The notes below the pieces were generated by a model. It did no database searches and had not been told where the DNA came from. It saw nothing but the letters and a program-made list of their open reading frames with translations. From an uncultured Schaedlerella sp. (GTDB lineage Bacteria; Bacillota; Clostridia; Lachnospirales; Lachnospiraceae): a DNA stretch of 64,000 nucleotides. Positions 14,754-23,479 of this stretch are shown here, piece by piece; within the stretch, counting starts at the first letter, position 1, and each line of letters opens with the position of its first letter. The stretch spans positions 62,001-126,000 of the forward strand of contig CAKSAJ010000001.1 in assembly GCA_934435195.1 (NCBI GenBank), given 5' to 3'. A program made the position numbers and the translations under genes.

Positions 14754-15515
14754 GTGATTACATTTGTAGGAGCAGGTCCGGGAGCGGAAGATTTAATTAC
14801 AGTTAGAGGATTGAAACTTCTTCAAACAGCAGATATTATTGTATATGCGGGTTCACTTGTCAATCCAGAGTTGTTGAACAATAAAAAAGAAAAATGCATT
14901 GTCTATAATAGTGCGAAAATGACATTGGAAGAAGTTATGGACGTTATGGTTAACGGAGATCACGAGGGAAAAGAAATTGTACGCTTACATACGGGTGACC
15001 CATGTCTTTATGGTGCCATTAAAGAGCAAATGGATTGGCTGGAGAGAGAACAAATTAAATATGAAATATGTCCCGGAGTAAGTTCTTTCTGTGGAGCAGC
15101 AGCGGCATTAAATACAGAATATACATTGCCCGGTATTTCACAGTCTGTGATTATTACAAGAATGGCAGGGCGCACACCTGTTCCAGAGAGAGAATCAATT
15201 CGTTCCTTTGCATCACATCAGGCGACGATGACTATCTTTTTAAGTACGGGCATGCTTTTGGAATTACAAAAAGAACTAATATCGGGTGGCTATTCACCGG
15301 ATACTCCTGCGGCAATTGTTTATAAAGCAACATGGCCGGATGAAAAAGTGTACCATTGTACAATAGACTCATTAGCAAGAACAGCAAAAGAAAACGGAAT
15401 CAAAAAAACAGCACTTATTGTTGTTGGACGTATATTAAACAGTGAATATCAACGCTCCGAGTTATACCATCCTGATTTTACAACTGAATTTAGAAAGGGA
15501 AGAAAGGAGTCTTGA
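14754..15515 (+). CDS. cbiF: Cobalt-precorrin-4 C11-methyltransferase
   Basis: The GTG start at 14754 has GAGGAGGAAGA directly upstream, a very strong ribosome binding site. The 253-residue product has the CobM/CbiF signature: ITFVGAGPGAEDLITVRGLK, then YAGSLVNPELL, LHTGDPCLYGAIKEQM and CPGVSSFCGAAAALNTEYTLP. It methylates C-11 of the cobalt-corrin intermediate. It lies 13 bases after cbiL and 3 bases before cbiH. Confidence 0.94.
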   Translation: MITFVGAGPGAEDLITVRGLKLLQTADIIVYAGSLVNPELLNNKKEKCIVYNSAKMTLEEVMDVMVNGDHEGKEIVRLHTGDPCLYGAIKEQMDWLEREQIKYEICPGVSSFCGAAAALNTEYTLPGISQSVIITRMAGRTPVPERESIRSFASHQATMTIFLSTGMLLELQKELISGGYSPDTPAAIVYKATWPDEKVYHCTIDSLARTAKENGIKKTALIVVGRILNSEYQRSELYHPDFTTEFRKGRKES

Positions 15516-15518
15516 TAT

Positions 15519-16253
15519 ATGAAAAAAATTTATGTGGTTGGTCTTGGACCAGGGGGCGGAAAGCAGATGACAGGAGAAGCTTATACCGCTTTAGAACAAA
15601 GTGAAGTAATTGTTGGCTATCCAGTGTATTTAGATTTAATTCGGGATACATTTCCAGATAAAATATATAAAAGTACTCCGATGAAACAAGAAGTTGAACG
15701 ATGTCGTATGGCATTTGGGGAAGCAATGCAAGGAAAAACAACAGCCATGGTGTGTAGTGGTGATGCAGGAATATACGGAATGGCCGGGTTAATGCTTCAG
15801 ATAAGTTCAGAATTTCCAGGAGTTGATGTAGAGATTGTTCCGGGAATCACTGCGGCAATTGGCGGGGCAGCGGTTTTAGGAGCACCGCTGATGCATGATT
15901 TTGCCGTAATTAGCTTGAGTGATCTGATGACTCCATGGGATAAAATTGAAATACGATTAAGAGCGGCTGCAATGGCTGATTTTGTTATCTGTCTTTATAA
16001 TCCTTCCAGCAAAAAACGTAGAGATTATCTGGAAAAAGCTTGCAAGATTATGAAAGAGTTCAAGAAACCAGAGACTATTTGTGGTTTAGTGCGAAATATA
16101 GGAAGAAAAGAAGAAACAAGCCAGATTCTAACACTGGAAGAGTTAGAACATACGGAGACGGATATGTTTACAACGGTGTTTATAGGAAATGCCCAAACAA
16201 TGTGTTTAAATCATAAAATGGTCACACCTAGAGGATATAATGTAACAAGATAA
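15519..16253 (+). CDS. cbiH: Cobalt-precorrin-3B C17-methyltransferase (ring-contraction enzyme)
   Basis: A 244-residue tetrapyrrole methylase of the CobJ/CbiH type. It begins YVVGLGPGGGKQMTGEAY and has VCSGDAGIYGMAGLMLQ and VPGITAAIGGAAVLGAPL. The latter stretch with HDFAVISLSDLMTPW is characteristic of the C-17 methylase that also promotes ring contraction. It is a single-domain version with no fused CbiG or ferredoxin domain, which matters because no cbiG is seen nearby. AAAGGAG lies upstream. Confidence 0.93.
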   Translation: MKKIYVVGLGPGGGKQMTGEAYTALEQSEVIVGYPVYLDLIRDTFPDKIYKSTPMKQEVERCRMAFGEAMQGKTTAMVCSGDAGIYGMAGLMLQISSEFPGVDVEIVPGITAAIGGAAVLGAPLMHDFAVISLSDLMTPWDKIEIRLRAAAMADFVICLYNPSSKKRRDYLEKACKIMKEFKKPETICGLVRNIGRKEETSQILTLEELEHTETDMFTTVFIGNAQTMCLNHKMVTPRGYNVTR

Positions 16254-16264
16254 GGATTATAAAA

Positions 16265-17500
16265 ATGAATATAACAAGGCAGATTTATTTGATTGGGATA
16301 GGAATGGGTTCGAGAAATACACGAACATTATTAACAGAGAGCATTTTAGAGCAATGTGATTGTATTATAGGAGCATCCAGAATGCTGGAATCCGTTCAGG
16401 AATATAATAAACCTCAATTTTGTTCTTATAAACCAGATGAAATTTGTCAGTGGCTGGATGCACATTTGCAATATCAGAATATAGGGATTGTTTTATCCGG
16501 AGATACAGGATTTTATAGCGGAGCAAAAAAACTGGAAAATGTAATTAAAACAAAATTGAGAAATGAAGAGCGAAGTGTGCAGATATATCAGATTCCTGGC
16601 ATTTCTTCTGTTGTATATCTGGCAGCAAAGCTGCATACATCATGGGATGATGCCAAAATTATAAGTGCACATGGCGAAAAGCAAAATTACATCCAGACTA
16701 TTGCAAATTATAATAAAACCTTCGTACTTCTTGGCGGAAATGATATTGCAGAAGAAGTCTGTAAGAAAGTAAAAACATATCATTTGGATGATACTCTATT
16801 TTATATAGGTAAAAATTTGTCTTATGAAAATGAGGCAATACTAGTTCGAAAAGGTTCTGAATTAACGATAGAAGATTTATCAGACCTATGCACGGTAATG
16901 ATAAAAAATACAAGACCACAAAGGTGGAAGTATAAGGGAATTCCAGAGGAAGAATGGGTACGTGGAAAAGTTCCTATGACCAAAGAGGAAGTACGAGAGA
17001 TCAGTCTTCGTAAATTAGGGCTGACTGAGGATGCTGTATTGTATGATATTGGGGCAGGAACAGGTTCAGTTTCAATTGAGGCAGCATTATGTTCAGAAAA
17101 AATCCGGGTGTATGCAATAGAAAAGAATCCGGAAGGAATATCATTAATAGAAGAAAATAAGAAAAAATTTTGTACAGACTGGGTTACAGCTGTTGAGGGA
17201 GTGGCACCGGGCGTACTGACCAAATTAGAAAAACCAACGCATGTCTTTATTGGCGGAACATCAGGAAATTTAAAAGCGATATTAAAAGCTGTGAGAGATA
17301 AAAATCCCGAAGTGACCATTGTATTGAATGCAATTTCATTAGAAACAATTAAAGAAATAATGGAGGCAACGGATGAACGGCTGCTACTAAACCCTGAAAT
17401 TATACAGATCTGTGTATCAAAAGCAAAGACATTTGGACAATATCATATGATGCTTGGACAGAATCCGATTTATGTTGTGACGGATAGAAAGGAAGGCTAA
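16265..17500 (+). CDS. cbiET: CbiE-CbiT fusion: cobalt-precorrin-7 C5-methyltransferase and C15-methyltransferase/decarboxylase
   Basis: A 411-residue two-domain protein equivalent to CobL. Residues 1 to about 205 form a tetrapyrrole methylase domain (LIGIGMGSRNTRTLLTE, VLSGDTGFYSGAKKL, IPGISSVVYLAAKL). Residues about 215-405 form a Rossmann methyltransferase with the SAM loop LYDIGAGTGSVSIEAAL. KVPMTKEEVREISL at the domain junction is typical of CbiT. It adds the C-5 and C-15 methyl groups and decarboxylates the ring C acetate chain. The fusion removes the need for separate cbiE and cbiT genes. Confidence 0.93.
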   Translation: MNITRQIYLIGIGMGSRNTRTLLTESILEQCDCIIGASRMLESVQEYNKPQFCSYKPDEICQWLDAHLQYQNIGIVLSGDTGFYSGAKKLENVIKTKLRNEERSVQIYQIPGISSVVYLAAKLHTSWDDAKIISAHGEKQNYIQTIANYNKTFVLLGGNDIAEEVCKKVKTYHLDDTLFYIGKNLSYENEAILVRKGSELTIEDLSDLCTVMIKNTRPQRWKYKGIPEEEWVRGKVPMTKEEVREISLRKLGLTEDAVLYDIGAGTGSVSIEAALCSEKIRVYAIEKNPEGISLIEENKKKFCTDWVTAVEGVAPGVLTKLEKPTHVFIGGTSGNLKAILKAVRDKNPEVTIVLNAISLETIKEIMEATDERLLLNPEIIQICVSKAKTFGQYHMMLGQNPIYVVTDRKEG

Positions 17501-17508
17501 AATAGCTT

Positions 17509-18924
17509 ATGCAAATACCGAGAATAATGATAACCGGTAGTTCCAGTGGAAGTGGTAAAACTGCAATTACATGTGCAATTTTATCCGCACTGAAGCAGAA
17601 AAATATAGATGTGGCCGCATGTAAATGTGGACCGGATTATATAGATCCAATGTTTCATAGGGAGGTACTTCAAGTGCCTTCCGAGAATCTGGATCTTTTT
17701 TTCAGTACGAAAGACTCCCTGCAAGAGTTATTCGTGAACCATGGGGAAAATAGAGATATTGTTGTGACCGAAGGGGTTATGGGGTATTATGACGGTCTTG
17801 CATTAGAGTCCGATCAGGCAAGTTCCTATGATGTTTCGAGAAGCTTATCTATGCCGGCTATTTTAGTTGTTCCCTGTAGGGGAATGGCGTTATCCGTTGT
17901 TCCTGTTATTCTAGGAATGTTAGAGTTTCGAAAAGATCAGCAGATAAAGGGAATTATTTTAAATCGTATATCAGGAATGATATATCCACGTATGAAGCAA
18001 CTCATCGAAACCGAACTGTTGAAACGTGGCTATGATATACCTGTAGTGGGATATGTTCCGGAACATGAAGCCTTTCGATTGGAAAGCCGTCATTTAGGAT
18101 TAAAGTTACCAGAGCATATAATCCATATTCAGAAAAAACTACAGGAAGCAGGCGAGATTATTGAAAATACTGTAGATTTGGAACAAATTTTACAAATAGC
18201 ACATCAGGCACCAGAAATAATACCCCAAAATCCGTTGGATGAAAAGTGCATTGTAAATAATAAAGTTCGAATTGGAATAGCCAGAGATGAGGCATTTTGT
18301 TTTTATTATGAAGAAAACTTACGAATGCTTCGCGAATATGGATGCGAATTGGTAGAATTTAGTCCATTGGTAGGAGAAAAATTACCAGAAAACATAAATG
18401 GGTTGATTTTAGGCGGGGGATATCCAGAATTGTATGCAGAAAAATTATCGGCAAACATATCTATGAGAAAAGATATTCAAAGCAAAATAGATGCGGGTAT
18501 GCCAATAATTGCAGAATGTGGAGGGTTTTTATATTTACATGAAACACTGGAAAATCCAGAGAGGATGAAAATTAAGATGACGAATGTAATAAAAGCCGAA
18601 GCGTTTAAAACAGACAGATTAGGGAGATTTGGATATATTACATTAAAGGCAGAGAAAAACGGGAATTTTTTAAAAAAGGATGAAATAATGAAAGCTCATG
18701 AGTTTCATTATTGGGACAGTACACAGAATGGAACAGATTGTCTGGCAGTGAAGCCAGATAAAAAAAGAAGTTGGAATTGTATTCATATGAGAGATAATTT
18801 ATTTGCCGGATTTCCACATCTTTATTTTCGGTCTAATCCAAACTTTGTAGAGCGTTTTGTAGATGCCTGTAAAGAATGGGATATTACAGTGAATCAGACG
18901 AACCAGATAGAGGAAGTAAGATAA
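17509..18924 (+). CDS. cbiA: Cobyrinate a,c-diamide synthase
   Basis: A 471-residue ATP- and glutamine-dependent amidotransferase that amidates the a and c acetates of cobyrinic acid. The N-terminal P-loop domain has MITGSSSGSGKTAITCAIL and CKCGPDYIDPMFH. The C-terminal class I glutaminase-like domain has GLILGGGYPELYAEKL and catalytic Cys in AECGGFLYL. HEFHYWDS near the end is family-typical. AAGGAAGG about 15 bases upstream supports the start. It is followed after three bases by cobT. Confidence 0.95.
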   Translation: MQIPRIMITGSSSGSGKTAITCAILSALKQKNIDVAACKCGPDYIDPMFHREVLQVPSENLDLFFSTKDSLQELFVNHGENRDIVVTEGVMGYYDGLALESDQASSYDVSRSLSMPAILVVPCRGMALSVVPVILGMLEFRKDQQIKGIILNRISGMIYPRMKQLIETELLKRGYDIPVVGYVPEHEAFRLESRHLGLKLPEHIIHIQKKLQEAGEIIENTVDLEQILQIAHQAPEIIPQNPLDEKCIVNNKVRIGIARDEAFCFYYEENLRMLREYGCELVEFSPLVGEKLPENINGLILGGGYPELYAEKLSANISMRKDIQSKIDAGMPIIAECGGFLYLHETLENPERMKIKMTNVIKAEAFKTDRLGRFGYITLKAEKNGNFLKKDEIMKAHEFHYWDSTQNGTDCLAVKPDKKRSWNCIHMRDNLFAGFPHLYFRSNPNFVERFVDACKEWDITVNQTNQIEEVR

Positions 18925-18927
18925 AAA

Positions 18928-19995
18928 ATGACAATGCTAACAATAGAAAAATTAAGAAAACAAATAAATAAAGCAGATAAAATAAGCATGGAAACTGCAA
19001 AAGCAAGATGGATGTCCGTTGCGAAGCCTTTGTTCAGTCTTGGTAAACTGGAGGATGTAGTGGTACGCATGGCTGGAATGAAAAAGACAGCAGAGTATCA
19101 GTTGGATAAAAAAGGATTGATCATTATGTGTGCTGATAACGGGGTGGTTGCAGAGGGCGTAACCCAGACCGGGCAGGAAGTGACAGCAATCGTAGCGGAT
19201 AATTTTATGCATCATGCGGCAAGTACAAATATTATGGCCGATATAGCAGGCGTTGATTTAATACCGGTTGATATCGGAATGATCACAGATGTAAGATCCA
19301 TAACTGTTCCAGAAAAAAAGGTCAGATATGGTACAAAAAACTTTGCAGTAGAACCTGCTATGAGCAGAGAAGAAGTTTGGGAAGCAATTCAGATTGGTAT
19401 TGATACAGTCAAAGAATGTAAGCAGAAAGGCTATGATATTCTGGCAACTGGCGAAATGGGAATAGGAAATACAACTACGAGCAGTGCTGTTACGGCAATA
19501 ATATTGCAAAAACCAGTGGAAGAAGTAACAGGAAAAGGAGCCGGTCTTTCATCTGTTGGACTGCAACGAAAGATTAATACGATTGAAACAGCAATCAAAA
19601 AATATAAACCTGATCCACAAAACATAATAGAAGTATTAGCTTGTGTAGGAGGTCTTGATATTGCCGGACTGACAGGAGTATGTCTTGGAGGTGCAATGTA
19701 CCATGTACCAATTGTTTTAGATGGCTTTATCTCAACAACAGCTGCTTTATGTGCGGTAAAAATGATTCCGGAAACTGGAGAGTATTTAATTGCGTCACAT
19801 GTTTCAAATGAACCCGCAGGGCGAATGCTTCTTGAGGAATTAAAATTATCTCCGTTTTTAGATTGTAATATGTGTTTGGGGGAAGGAAGCGGTGCAGTAG
19901 CAGCAATGCCTTTATTAGATATGGGCTTGCAAGTATACCGGCAAATGGGAACATTTGCAGACATTAAAGTAGAACAATATGAGGTTTTTGAATAG
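18928..19995 (+). CDS. cobT: Nicotinate-nucleotide:dimethylbenzimidazole phosphoribosyltransferase
   Basis: A 355-residue enzyme that makes alpha-ribazole phosphate from nicotinate mononucleotide and a lower-ligand base. Signatures include ADNGVVAEGVTQTGQEVTA, TGEMGIGNTTTSSAV, VGLQRKINTIE and, near the C-terminus, CLGEGSGAVAAMPLL with the expected catalytic Glu. GAGGAAG lies upstream of the ATG at 18928 (an in-frame ATG at 18934 is an alternative). Its presence means lower-ligand activation is encoded. No base-synthesis genes (bza, bluB) are seen in this window. Confidence 0.95.
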   Translation: MTMLTIEKLRKQINKADKISMETAKARWMSVAKPLFSLGKLEDVVVRMAGMKKTAEYQLDKKGLIIMCADNGVVAEGVTQTGQEVTAIVADNFMHHAASTNIMADIAGVDLIPVDIGMITDVRSITVPEKKVRYGTKNFAVEPAMSREEVWEAIQIGIDTVKECKQKGYDILATGEMGIGNTTTSSAVTAIILQKPVEEVTGKGAGLSSVGLQRKINTIETAIKKYKPDPQNIIEVLACVGGLDIAGLTGVCLGGAMYHVPIVLDGFISTTAALCAVKMIPETGEYLIASHVSNEPAGRMLLEELKLSPFLDCNMCLGEGSGAVAAMPLLDMGLQVYRQMGTFADIKVEQYEVFE

Positions 19996-19997
19996 AT

Positions 19998-20771
19998 ATG
20001 AAAAATTTGTTTGAATCAATGCTCATTGCATTTTCCATGTATTCTAAAATTCCGATGCCAAAGGTAGAATGGAATGAGAAAAATATGAAATATGCAATGT
20101 GCTTTTTTCCGATGATTGGAATTGTAATCGGTGTATGTGTGCAAATAATCGGTACATTACTTATAAAAAGTACATTCGGCAGTTTGTTTTTTTCTGTAAT
20201 CATGACTTTATTGCCAATAATGATAACAGGAGGAATCCATCTTGATGGCTTTTTGGATACAATGGATGCACTTAGCTCCTGGGGCGATAAAGAAAAGAAA
20301 TTACAAATATTGAAAGATTCGAATTCCGGTGCATTTGCAATTATTGGGATGGGATGTTATCTATTGTGCAACATTGCATTGTGGAGCGAAGTCAGTGTTA
20401 AGATGCTGCCCTTGATTTCTTGTACTTATGTGCTATCCAGAGCATTGAGCGGTTATTCTGTTGTAACATTTCAAACTGCAAAAAATAGCGGGTTAGCCAA
20501 AACCTTTCAAGATGCTGCACAAAAAAATCGTGTTAAAATAACAATGTATTGCTGGATAGTGATAAGCGCTGTCTGTATGCTTGTATACAATTTAAAAAAT
20601 GCTATAACTATGATCGTAGCAGGAGCACTTTTCTTTCAATACTATAAATACTTATGTAAGAAACAATTTGGAGGTATTACGGGAGATCTGGCAGGATATT
20701 TTTTACAAGTCTTTGAATTGCTCATGTTGGGAGTAATTGTATTAGGAACAAGATTATATGCTTTAGTATAA
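19998..20771 (+). CDS. cobS: Adenosylcobinamide-GDP ribazoletransferase (cobalamin synthase)
   Basis: A 257-residue integral membrane enzyme that joins adenosylcobinamide-GDP to alpha-ribazole (phosphate), the last assembly step. The acidic metal-binding signature GGIHLDGFLDTMDAL is clear, and KDSNSGAFAIIGMGCYLL and GGITGDLAGYFLQ follow. About six hydrophobic segments are visible. The start lies two bases after the cobT stop, with reinitiation likely. Confidence 0.94.
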   Translation: MKNLFESMLIAFSMYSKIPMPKVEWNEKNMKYAMCFFPMIGIVIGVCVQIIGTLLIKSTFGSLFFSVIMTLLPIMITGGIHLDGFLDTMDALSSWGDKEKKLQILKDSNSGAFAIIGMGCYLLCNIALWSEVSVKMLPLISCTYVLSRALSGYSVVTFQTAKNSGLAKTFQDAAQKNRVKITMYCWIVISAVCMLVYNLKNAITMIVAGALFFQYYKYLCKKQFGGITGDLAGYFLQVFELLMLGVIVLGTRLYALV

Positions 20772-20782
20772 CAGGAGAAAAA

Positions 20783-21394
20783 ATGGAAATTTATTTGATT
20801 CGTCATTTGAAAACAAAAGGAAATGTAGAACATAGATATATCGGGACAACCGATGAGTCTTTGATAAAAAAAGAAACACAGCTTGCTACAATCGAGCAAA
20901 TGCAAAATAAATTGAAAAAATGTCAGTTACCGGATATGCTTATTTCCAGTCCGTTAAAAAGATGTGTAGAAACCGCAAAAATATATTTTCCGGATATTGC
21001 ATTACAATTACAGCCTAAGCTTAAAGAAAGTGATTTTGGGTTATTCGAAAACAAAAATCATGAAGAATTACAAGCATTTCCGGAATATCAGGCATGGCTG
21101 GAATCAAATGGGACTTTACCTTTTCCAAAAGGAGAAAGTCGTGAAAGTTTTTTAAAGCGATGCAGAGAAGGCTTTGAGGAATCCGTGTTTCAAGCGATAG
21201 AACAACATGAAAAGTGTGTCTGTTTTGTTATTCATGGAGGTTCTATTATGGCTGTCCTTTCACAATTTTCGGAACAAGCTTCTGAGTTTTACGATTGGTT
21301 ATTAAAAAATGGAGAAGGTTATCAGATGTATTTGAATGAAAAAGAATGGAAAGAGGGGCGAAAGAAAGTGTTGAGGGGGATTAAAAAGCTATGA
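20783..21394 (+). CDS. cobC: Histidine phosphatase, probable alpha-ribazole phosphatase
   Basis: A 203-residue phosphoglycerate-mutase-fold protein. The phosphohistidine motif is LIRHLKTKGN, where the usual RHG is RHL. ISSPLKRCVETAKIYF, ESDFGLFENKNHEEL and VIHGGSIMAVL supply the other active-site blocks. In the B12 context it would dephosphorylate alpha-ribazole phosphate or adenosylcobalamin phosphate. AGGAG precedes the ATG by 8 bases. Its stop overlaps cbiB by four bases (ATGA). The assignment leans on context because related phosphatases have other substrates. Confidence 0.8.
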   Translation: MEIYLIRHLKTKGNVEHRYIGTTDESLIKKETQLATIEQMQNKLKKCQLPDMLISSPLKRCVETAKIYFPDIALQLQPKLKESDFGLFENKNHEELQAFPEYQAWLESNGTLPFPKGESRESFLKRCREGFEESVFQAIEQHEKCVCFVIHGGSIMAVLSQFSEQASEFYDWLLKNGEGYQMYLNEKEWKEGRKKVLRGIKKL

Positions 21395-22353
21395 TTTCGT
21401 TGGCAGCTTGTATTGGAGGATTTTGTTTAGATTTTTTGTTTGGAGATCCGGTGTGGTTGTACCATCCGGTTCGTATTATGGGTAATCTTATTTCATTACT
21501 AGAAAAAGCTGTCCGTAAAATAAGCCGAAATTCAAAATCCGGATTATTGATAGGTGGAGCAGTGTTATGGGTGATGGTTGTAATTTTATTTACAGGAATC
21601 CCATATGGATTATTAGAAATTGTGAAAAGAAAAAATGAAATTGCAGCATTTTTTCTGGAGATGTTCTGGTGTTATCAATTGTTTGCAGCTAAATCATTGA
21701 AAACAGAAAGCATGAAAGTATATAAGAAATTGAAAGAGAGTGATTTAGAGGGAGCGAGAAAAGCGGTATCAATGATTGTTGGACGAGATACAGCAAATTT
21801 AGATTGTGAAGGAGTAATAAAAGCAACTGTTGAAACAATAGCAGAAAACACATCTGATGGCGTGATTGCTCCCCTCTTTTATATGCTAATAGGTGGTGCA
21901 CCCCTTGGAATGTTATATAAAGCAATCAATACAATGGATTCGATGTTGGGCTATAAAGATGAAAAATATTTATATATAGGGAGAATAGCAGCAAAAATGG
22001 ATGATGTTGTAAACTATATTCCAGCTCGAATTTCGGCAATTATGATGGTTTTGGCATCATTTTTATGCGGACTGGACTGGAAAAATGGATGGAAAATCTT
22101 TTTAAGAGATCGTTACAATCACAGTAGTCCGAATTCGGCACAAACAGAAGCCGTATGTGCGGGAGCATTGGATATACAATTGGCCGGTGATGCGTGGTAT
22201 TTTGGAAAGTTATATAAGAAACCATATATTGGGGAACCAATTCGCTCAATAAGGATTGAGGATATTTGTCAAACAAATCGTTTGATGTATGTTACAGCAA
22301 TTGTTACAATGATAATATTCGGAACAATTAAATTATTATGCTATATAATCTAG
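21391..22353 (+). CDS. cbiB: Adenosylcobinamide-phosphate synthase
   Basis: A 320-residue multi-pass membrane protein that attaches aminopropanol phosphate to adenosylcobyric acid. The family start FCLDFLFGDPVWLYHPVRIMG is clear, followed by IVGRDTANLDCEGVIKATVE, ENTSDGVIAPLFYMLIGGAP and RYNHSSPNSAQTEAVCAGAL. The ATGA overlap with the phosphatase gene indicates coupling. It works with CobD, encoded next, which supplies the aminopropanol phosphate. Confidence 0.95.
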   Translation: MISLAACIGGFCLDFLFGDPVWLYHPVRIMGNLISLLEKAVRKISRNSKSGLLIGGAVLWVMVVILFTGIPYGLLEIVKRKNEIAAFFLEMFWCYQLFAAKSLKTESMKVYKKLKESDLEGARKAVSMIVGRDTANLDCEGVIKATVETIAENTSDGVIAPLFYMLIGGAPLGMLYKAINTMDSMLGYKDEKYLYIGRIAAKMDDVVNYIPARISAIMMVLASFLCGLDWKNGWKIFLRDRYNHSSPNSAQTEAVCAGALDIQLAGDAWYFGKLYKKPYIGEPIRSIRIEDICQTNRLMYVTAIVTMIIFGTIKLLCYII

Positions 22354-22408
22354 AGTATAATTGTATACAATTATACAAAAGAAGAAGACGAGATAAGAGG
22401 AAATAAAA

Positions 22409-23479
22409 ATGCAATATGTACATGGAGGAGACATTTATAACTATAAAGAATATGATAAAATATTGGATTTTTCAACGAATATTAATCCATTTGGTGCTAG
22501 TGAAAATGTAATTGCAGCTGCACAAAGCGCTTTAAAAGAGATTCATCATTATCCAGATAGCAAGTGCCATGCATTGGTTAGAGAAATAGCAGATTATTTG
22601 GAATTACCAGAGTCATATATACTGTGTGGAAACGGAGCTGCAGATTTAATCTTTTCCTATGTACTTGCAGAAAAACCAAAGAAAGCATTAGTTACAGCAC
22701 CAACATTTTCGGAATATGAGCAGGCACTACGAACAGTTGGGTGTGATATACACCATGTATACTTGTATACAAAAGATGATTTTGAAGTAAATGAGAATAT
22801 TCTTTTGAATTTGACTTCGGATTTAGATGTTGTATTTTTATGTTCTCCAAATAATCCGACTGGGAAAAAGATTCCTAAAAATTTGTTGACGCAGATATTA
22901 GAAAAATGTGTAGAATATCAGATTCGTTTGATATTAGATGAATGTTTTTACGAATTTTTAGAAAATCCCGAAGAAGCAACTATGCAGGCGGAAGTAAAAA
23001 ATTGTTCTCAATTAGTTATTTTACGTGCATTTACTAAAATGCATGCAATACCTGGATTAAGATTAGGATACATATTGTGCAGAGATAATTCTCTGCTGGA
23101 AAGAATGCAGAGGGTACGTCAACCATGGAGTGTATCGACAGTAGCTCAAGCGGCAGGAGTTGCCGCAATTGAGGAGGGAGCACGTGTTGAAAGAACCAGA
23201 CAGTATATTACAAAAGAGCGTAAAAGAATGGAATTAGAGTTAGAATCCATCGGAATATCCTATATTCCATCGGACGCAAATTATATTTTAATATATTATG
23301 AAGGAAAAGAGTCTTTGTATGAAAAATTGCTTAAAAAAAACATTTTGATCCGTGACTGTCAGAATTATATCGGATTAAAAAAAGGGTATTATCGAATAGC
23401 AATAAAAAGAAAAGAAGAAAATGATCGATTACTAACAGCTTTAAGAGAAGAGGTAGAGAAATGGCAAAACCTATTATGA
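22409..23479 (+). CDS. cobD: L-threonine-O-3-phosphate decarboxylase (CobD-type class I aminotransferase fold)
   Basis: A 356-residue PLP enzyme related to histidinol-phosphate aminotransferase. HGGDIYNYKEYDKILDFSTN at the start is typical of CobD rather than HisC. FLCSPNNPTGK, ILDECFYEFLE and RAFTKMHAIPGLRLGY (PLP lysine in FTK) are present. It makes (R)-1-aminopropan-2-ol phosphate for CbiB. AGAGGAAA lies before the ATG. The last 19 bases overlap cbiP in a different frame. Confidence 0.88.
   Translation: MQYVHGGDIYNYKEYDKILDFSTNINPFGASENVIAAAQSALKEIHHYPDSKCHALVREIADYLELPESYILCGNGAADLIFSYVLAEKPKKALVTAPTFSEYEQALRTVGCDIHHVYLYTKDDFEVNENILLNLTSDLDVVFLCSPNNPTGKKIPKNLLTQILEKCVEYQIRLILDECFYEFLENPEEATMQAEVKNCSQLVILRAFTKMHAIPGLRLGYILCRDNSLLERMQRVRQPWSVSTVAQAAGVAAIEEGARVERTRQYITKERKRMELELESIGISYIPSDANYILIYYEGKESLYEKLLKKNILIRDCQNYIGLKKGYYRIAIKRKEENDRLLTALREEVEKWQNLL

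Noticed and set aside
22409..23479. Histidinol-phosphate aminotransferase (hisC)
   Set aside because: The HGGDIYNYKEYDKILDFSTN start and position between cbiB and cbiP fit CobD better, and no his genes are nearby.
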